From NCBI RefSeq assembly GCF_000091305.1, contig NC_013929.1:5580001-5644000 (forward strand): a DNA stretch of 64,000 bases, read 5' to 3'. Positions 59,913-64,000 of this stretch are shown here, one piece after another. Every line of letters starts with the position of its first letter. Position 1 is the first letter of the stretch. Made by a program: the position numbers and the translations under genes. A model generated the notes under the pieces. That model made no database searches. It saw only the letters and a program-made list of their open reading frames with translations, and was not told the DNA's origin. The DNA is from Streptomyces scabiei 87.22. GTDB lineage: Bacteria; Actinomycetota; Actinomycetes; Streptomycetales; Streptomycetaceae.

Positions 59913-61169
59913 ATGCCATTCATACGCCGCCGCGGCCTCACGGCCGCCGCCGCCGTGATCGCCGCGATCATGGTCACCAGCACCGCCTGCAGCAAGACCG
60001 ACGAGAGCGGGGCCAAGAGTTCCGGCTCGACGACCGCGCAAGCCGACGCGGGCGACGGCATCGACACCGGCGAGAACGAGAGCGGCGGTGACACCACCGT
60101 CGGCGGCTTCAAGCTCCCCAAGGGCGTGCCGACCGACCTCACCGGTGACGCGCTGCGGAAGTGGAAGGACGGCGGCTGGCAGGACTTCGGCGGTGACTGG
60201 GCCTCCAGGGCCGAGGACTTCGCCAACCCGTACATCCAGGACTTCTGGACGCCCGAGCGCATCGCCGAGGCCGAGGAGAACCTGCCGGACCTGCCGACGA
60301 TCGCCGAGGCGGGCAACACGGCCGCCGGCGGGAGCAAGACCACCCAGGTCTGGCTGCCCGACGGCAAGGTCAAGAGGCAGCAGGCCGCCAAGGTCAAGGC
60401 GACCTACCACAAGAACGCCGCCCCGGTCGGCAAGCTGTTCTTCACCACGCCCCAGGGGTCGAGCGTCTGCTCCGCCGCGGTCGTGAAGGACCCCGCGCAC
60501 CCCGGCAAGTCCAACCTCGTGTGGACCGCCGGGCACTGCGTGCACGCCGGCAAGGGCGGCGGCTGGTACCGCAACATCGCCTTCGTCCCCTCCTTCAACG
60601 ACACCGGCCGGCTGGACATCAACCAGGCGTCCCGTGACTACCGGGCCACCAACGTCTCCCCGTACGGGCTCGCCTGGGCCGACTGGGCCACCACCTCCGG
60701 CACCTGGATCAAGGGCGGCGCCGCCAGCCAGGGCACCGTGGCCGCCGCGTACGACTACGCGGTCCTGCACATGAAGCCGGAGAAGGGCGCCAAGTCCCTG
60801 GAGGAGCGCGTCGGTTCGGCCCTGCCGGTGTGGTTCAACGCCCCCGCCGCCAACAAGGTCAAGAACATGAAGGTCCGCGGCTACCCGGCCGAGGCCCCGT
60901 ACGACGGCTCGAAGATGTACCACTGCCAGGGCGCCACCAAGCGCTTCGTCCTCGGCTACGGCTACCCGAGCGACTACCCGGCCCAGTACATGGTCGGCTG
61001 CACCATGAACGGCGGTGCCTCCGGCGGCCCCTGGTTCATGAGCCACAAGGGCCGCACCTACCTGGTCTCCAACAACTCCCTGAGCGACCGCTCCACGTTC
61101 ATCACCGGCCCGCGCCTGGGGAAGAACGCCAAGCAGGTCTACCTGGCGACCAGCAACAAGTTCAAGTAG
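59913..61169 (+). CDS. Trypsin-like serine protease lipoprotein
   Basis: 418 aa from the ATG at MPFIRRRGL; an ATG 36 nt earlier is also in frame. The signal peptide runs to lipobox TSTAC (C about 27), followed by an acidic linker. The S1 triad is intact: H208 in TAGHCVHAG, D281 in YDYAVLH and S370 in NGGASGGPW. The catalytic domain begins after a propeptide-like region of about 120 residues, so it may be activated by processing. It probably acts at the cell surface. Confidence 0.86.
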   Translation: MPFIRRRGLTAAAAVIAAIMVTSTACSKTDESGAKSSGSTTAQADAGDGIDTGENESGGDTTVGGFKLPKGVPTDLTGDALRKWKDGGWQDFGGDWASRAEDFANPYIQDFWTPERIAEAEENLPDLPTIAEAGNTAAGGSKTTQVWLPDGKVKRQQAAKVKATYHKNAAPVGKLFFTTPQGSSVCSAAVVKDPAHPGKSNLVWTAGHCVHAGKGGGWYRNIAFVPSFNDTGRLDINQASRDYRATNVSPYGLAWADWATTSGTWIKGGAASQGTVAAAYDYAVLHMKPEKGAKSLEERVGSALPVWFNAPAANKVKNMKVRGYPAEAPYDGSKMYHCQGATKRFVLGYGYPSDYPAQYMVGCTMNGGASGGPWFMSHKGRTYLVSNNSLSDRSTFITGPRLGKNAKQVYLATSNKFK

Positions 61170-61173
61170 GCCC

Positions 61174-61220
61174 GCGCCCACCACGGCCCGCGCCCACCAC
61201 GGCCGCGCCCACCACGGCCC
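61174..61220. repeat. Tandem 16-bp repeats after the protease gene
   Basis: Three units of GCGCCCACCACGGCCC (61174-61189, 61190-61204 with one base lost, 61205-61220), starting 4 nt after the protease stop codon. Confidence 0.8.
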
Positions 61221-61245
61221 CCGGCGACCTCGGTCGCCGGGGGCC
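61216..61245. terminator. Bidirectional terminator
   Basis: GGCCCCCGGCGACC / GGTCGCCGGGGGCC, a perfect 14-bp stem with a minimal loop, between the convergent protease and helicase-like genes. Confidence 0.85.
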
Positions 61246-61286
61246 GCCGCGCGCGTGCCCGCACCGCGCGCACGTACGGTCGCCGG

Positions 61287-63347
61287 CTAGCCGAGCTGCT
61301 CCGGCAGCGGGCCCGTGTGGGTCACGATCAGGCCCGACACCGCTCGCGTGAGCGCCACGTACAGGCGGCGCAGGCCCGTGCGCTCGTCCGGTTCGCCGTC
61401 CACGACCGCCCGGGGTTCGTCCAGGACGACGTAGTCGTACTCGAGGCCCTTGGCGAGTGAGGCCGGGACCAGGGTGAGCCGGGTCTCGTACGTCGTCTCC
61501 TCGCCCGGCGCCAGAAAGCCGATCCCGGCCGCCGTCAGCGCCTCGGCGAGCGCGGGGACACGGGCGTCGGCGGCGATGAGCCCGGTCGACCCCTCGTTGC
61601 GGAGCAACTCCTCGCAGGCGGCGACGACCTGGGCGTCGCCCGCGCTCGGACGGACGTCGAAGAAGCCCGGGTTCTCACGGACCGACGCGACCGGCGTCAG
61701 ACCGGGCGCGATGTGCGGAAGGAGCCGGGAGGCGTACGTGATCACGTCGGTCGGGACGCGGAAACCGGCCGTCAGCTCCTCCACATGGGCCTCCGCCTTG
61801 CCGAGGTGCGTCAGAGCCTCCTCCCAACTGCGCGTCGCCCAGGGGGTCGTGCCCTGCGCGAGGTCGCCGAGGACGGTCGCGGACCCGGTCGTGCAGCGGC
61901 GCCCCACCGCCCGGTACTGCATCGGAGAGAGGTCCTGCGCCTCGTCGAGGACGACATGCCCGAGGGAGTGCGTGCGCTGCACCAGGTCGGTGGCCTCGTC
62001 GACGAGCACGGCGTCGGCGGCGGACCACCTGGCCGCCTTCACGCTCCGCGCCGGCTTCGCCCACAGGATCGTCTTCTGCTCGTCGCCCGTGAGGATCCCG
62101 TCCGCGTGCGCGGCGAGGAAGTCCGCGTCGGAGAGCAGTCGCAGGACGAGTCTGGCGGGATCGACGGGCGGCCACATCGCCTTGACCGCCGCCTTCACGG
62201 CGGTGTTGCGGGCCACCGCGTCCTGTACCCGGTCGTCGGGCGCCTCCCCGGACCGCTCCATCTGCACCAGCACGGCGTGCGCGATCCGCTGCGGCAGGGC
62301 CTCGCGGGCGGCCCCGTAGCGGATGTCCCGCTCCAGCAACTCCCGCACGATGTCCTCCAGTTCGTACGCCGGTACGCGCCAGCGACGGGAACCCCGGACG
62401 ACCATCACGGGCTCGGCGGGCAGGGTGACGTGCGAGCGGACGGCCCGGCGGAGCACCTCGGCCATGCGGGCGTCGCCCTTGACGACGGCGGCGGGTGCCT
62501 CGTCCGTGCCCCGCACCTCGACGTGGGAGACGAGGTCGTCGACGGTGGCCTGCTTGACCTCCAGCTCGCCCAGCGCGGGCAGGACCTGCTCGATGTAGTG
62601 CAGGAAGGAGCGGTTCGGCCCGATGACGAGGGTGCCGGTGCGGGCGAGGCGCTCGCGGTGGGCGTAGAGGAGGTAGGCGACGCGGTGCAGGCCGACGGCG
62701 GTCTTTCCGGTGCCGGGGCCGCCCTGGACGCAGAGGGAGCCGGCGAGGTCGGACCGGACGATCTCGTCCTGCTCCGGCTGGATGGTCGCCACGATGTCCC
62801 GCATCGGACCGACGCGCGGCCGCTCGATCTCCTGCTGCAGCAGTTTGCTGGTGGTGGCCGCCTCGGCGGGGTCGGAGAGGTGCTCGTCCTCGTAGGCGGT
62901 GAGGTCGCCGCCGGTGTACCCGAAACGCCGCCGCAGGCCGACGTCCAGCGGATCGGTCCTGGAGGCCCGGTAGAACGGCTGCGAGACGGGGGCGCGCCAG
63001 TCGATCACCATCGGGTCGCCGTCCGCGTCGTGCACATGACGGCGCCCGATGTAGAACCGCTCCCCGGCCGCGCCCTCGGCCCGGTCGGCGCCGGGGGCGT
63101 GCAGGTAGTCGAGACGGCCGAAGAAGAGCGGGGTGTGGCTCAGGTCGGCCAGCGACTTGATCCGCTCCGCGATCTGGCGGGCCAGCACCTCCGCGTTCAC
63201 CCAGTTCGCGGTGACGTCCTTGATGTCCAGCGCCTCCGCGTCCTCCCGCATGGCGCGCAGTGCGGAACGGGACGCGGCGAGGTGCGAGCGCTCTCGGGAG
63301 AGGGGGTCGGCCGGGTGGGTCGGGTCGGCGGTGGGGTGCGCGGACAA
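61287..63347 (-). CDS. HelD/HelR-like RNA polymerase-associated ATPase
   Basis: 686 aa. An N-terminal coiled-coil-like arm (ERSHLAASRSALRAMREDAE, residues 19-50) precedes the SF1 core. Walker A is CVQGGPGTGKTAVGLHRVAY, motif II is VVLDEAQDLSPMQYRA, and later motifs are VLGDLAQGTTPWA, TAGFRVPTDV and YVALTRAVSGL. The insertion between 1A and 1B fits the RNA polymerase-recycling group. HelR proteins also displace rifamycins. No rifamycin-associated inverted repeat is visible upstream, so a housekeeping HelD role is as likely. A UvrD-type DNA helicase is a less likely alternative. Confidence 0.88.
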   Translation of the reverse strand: MSAHPTADPTHPADPLSRERSHLAASRSALRAMREDAEALDIKDVTANWVNAEVLARQIAERIKSLADLSHTPLFFGRLDYLHAPGADRAEGAAGERFYIGRRHVHDADGDPMVIDWRAPVSQPFYRASRTDPLDVGLRRRFGYTGGDLTAYEDEHLSDPAEAATTSKLLQQEIERPRVGPMRDIVATIQPEQDEIVRSDLAGSLCVQGGPGTGKTAVGLHRVAYLLYAHRERLARTGTLVIGPNRSFLHYIEQVLPALGELEVKQATVDDLVSHVEVRGTDEAPAAVVKGDARMAEVLRRAVRSHVTLPAEPVMVVRGSRRWRVPAYELEDIVRELLERDIRYGAAREALPQRIAHAVLVQMERSGEAPDDRVQDAVARNTAVKAAVKAMWPPVDPARLVLRLLSDADFLAAHADGILTGDEQKTILWAKPARSVKAARWSAADAVLVDEATDLVQRTHSLGHVVLDEAQDLSPMQYRAVGRRCTTGSATVLGDLAQGTTPWATRSWEEALTHLGKAEAHVEELTAGFRVPTDVITYASRLLPHIAPGLTPVASVRENPGFFDVRPSAGDAQVVAACEELLRNEGSTGLIAADARVPALAEALTAAGIGFLAPGEETTYETRLTLVPASLAKGLEYDYVVLDEPRAVVDGEPDERTGLRRLYVALTRAVSGLIVTHTGPLPEQLG

Positions 63348-63690
63348 GGGGGTGCCTCCGGGGGCCTACGGGACCTAGGGGTGCCGCCCGCACGGCGTGC
63401 CTGACGGCGGTGTGCGTGAGGGCGGTGTGCCTGAGGGCGGTGTTCTGCCTGTGGCGGTGGCCGACCGGTTTCCGTCCGGGCGACGGCGCTCCACGGAAGG
63501 GAGGCGGGCAAGAGCGGAGAGTGTAGGTGAGGGAGGGGGGCCAGGGCCAACGCGTTTCCCGGCGGTACCCCTAGGGGGTGAGTACGTCGCGGGTACGAGG
63601 GGCGGCCCAGACCTGAGAGTGAGCCGGGGACTCAGCGGGTTCACTCCGCAGACCGACGCGATCCACAGGCGGACGTTCCACCATGGAGAC
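63348..63690. other. Divergent spacer with 15-bp tandem repeats
   Basis: 343 nt between the helicase-like gene and a small plus-strand gene. Three 15-bp units (TGCCTGACGGCGGTG, TGCGTGAGGGCGGTG, TGCCTGAGGGCGGTG) occupy 63398-63442. A palindrome ACCCCTAGGGGGT lies near 63567-63579. Promoters for both flanking genes must be here. Confidence 0.6.
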
Positions 63691-63888
63691 ATGAGTGCAG
63701 CGACGTTCATCCCCGCCTCGGCCTCCGGCCGACCCGGTCCGCCGTCCGGCGCGACCGGCCTCGACGACCACCACAACCGTCACCGCCTCGCCGACGCCCT
63801 GCGCGCCGTCAAGGTCTTCGCGAGCGCCGCCTTCGGCGTGATCGTGCTCGGTGAGTACGCGGAGGAGGCGGGCATACGCCGCCGGTGA
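63691..63888 (+). CDS. Small hypothetical protein
   Basis: 65 aa. Pro/Gly-rich first half (SAATFIPASASGRPGPPSG) and a helical second half (HRLADALRAVKVFASAAFGV, then IVLGEYAEEAGIRRR) with an amphipathic or weak membrane helix. GGAGAC lies upstream. I recognise no family. The remaining 112 nt of the window show no further feature. Confidence 0.55.
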   Translation: MSAATFIPASASGRPGPPSGATGLDDHHNRHRLADALRAVKVFASAAFGVIVLGEYAEEAGIRRR

Positions 63889-64000
63889 GGCCCGGCCTCA
63901 CCCCGCGTACCCCGCCCGTCCCGCCGCGCCCCGCGCCCGGCACGGGGCGATCGCTCCTGCCTGTGCCGCCCGACGACCCCGGCTCCCGCTGCCCGCACTC

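Noticed and set aside
63348..63400. Rifamycin-associated element upstream of the HelD-like gene
   Set aside because: No inverted repeat close to GGGGCTTGCGGCAAGGCCCC is visible; only short unrelated palindromes were found.

Overview
The window is chromosomal core DNA from a Streptomyces-type actinomycete. The base composition is very high in G+C, GTG starts are common, and the gene set is typical of the genus: MsiK, CdgB, a second GroEL with CIRCE sites, TerD, DUF397/XRE pairs, HelD-type ATPase and ThrC behind a SAM riboswitch. From memory the order resembles the S. coelicolor SCO4232 to SCO4316 interval; no alignment was run. No rRNA, CRISPR array, prophage, integrase or biosynthetic cluster is seen, and there is one tRNA (Thr-TGT). 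Layout by region. 0.6-5.5 kb: the conserved actinobacterial housekeeping row carD-ispD-ispF-cysS-rlmB. 5.6-12.8 kb: DoxX-family membrane protein, sugar nucleotidyltransferase, the multi-sugar ABC ATPase MsiK, tRNA-Thr, an anchored HTH protein and an APH-type kinase. 12.9-23.7 kb: two FAD oxidoreductases, a pentapeptide protein, an M1 peptidase lipoprotein, a GNAT-Nudix fusion, TerD, ArfB-like release factor, flavin reductase and DUF1877 protein. 24-26.9 kb: the diguanylate cyclase CdgB behind Crp-like and BldD-like sites, then a carbohydrate-binding-like membrane protein. 27-31.7 kb: an amino-sugar locus (ROK kinase, NagA, PfkB kinase) divergent from a sugar-binding lipoprotein, with DasR-like sites between them. 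32-35.9 kb: trehalose genes otsB and otsA (convergent) and gpgS. 36-41.8 kb: SAM riboswitch-thrC, a ThiS/MoaD carrier, cold-shock protein, groEL2 and an old yellow enzyme. 41.8-49.7 kb: a small-gene accessory stretch with Uma2, HTH, DUF397/XRE, a SecD-P1-like lipoprotein and a VapBC module. 49.7-64 kb: MurNAc recycling (murQ, murR), DUF4031, an acetyltransferase fusion, MFS exporter, HD protein, cutC, a divergent pair of membrane proteins, an NPP1-like secreted protein, a trypsin-like lipoprotein and a HelD/HelR-like RNA polymerase-associated ATPase. Several parts appear to work together. NagK/NagA/PfkB, the binding protein, MsiK and possibly CutC carry similar DasR-like (dre) operators, and MurQ/MurR add cell-wall amino-sugar recycling, so amino-sugar use is a theme. 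OtsA/OtsB/GpgS form a compatible-solute group. Intergenic regions carry modular repeats: paired inverted copies of a roughly 33-bp element, a second hairpin block, and a 259-bp element with 22-bp terminal inverted repeats. The most notable leads are the tandem 14-bp dre-like repeats at cutC, the Crp/BldD promoter and GGDEF insertion of CdgB, the TIR-like/2TM divergent gene pair at 57-58.6 kb, and a (CCTG)10 tract directly upstream of the MFS exporter.
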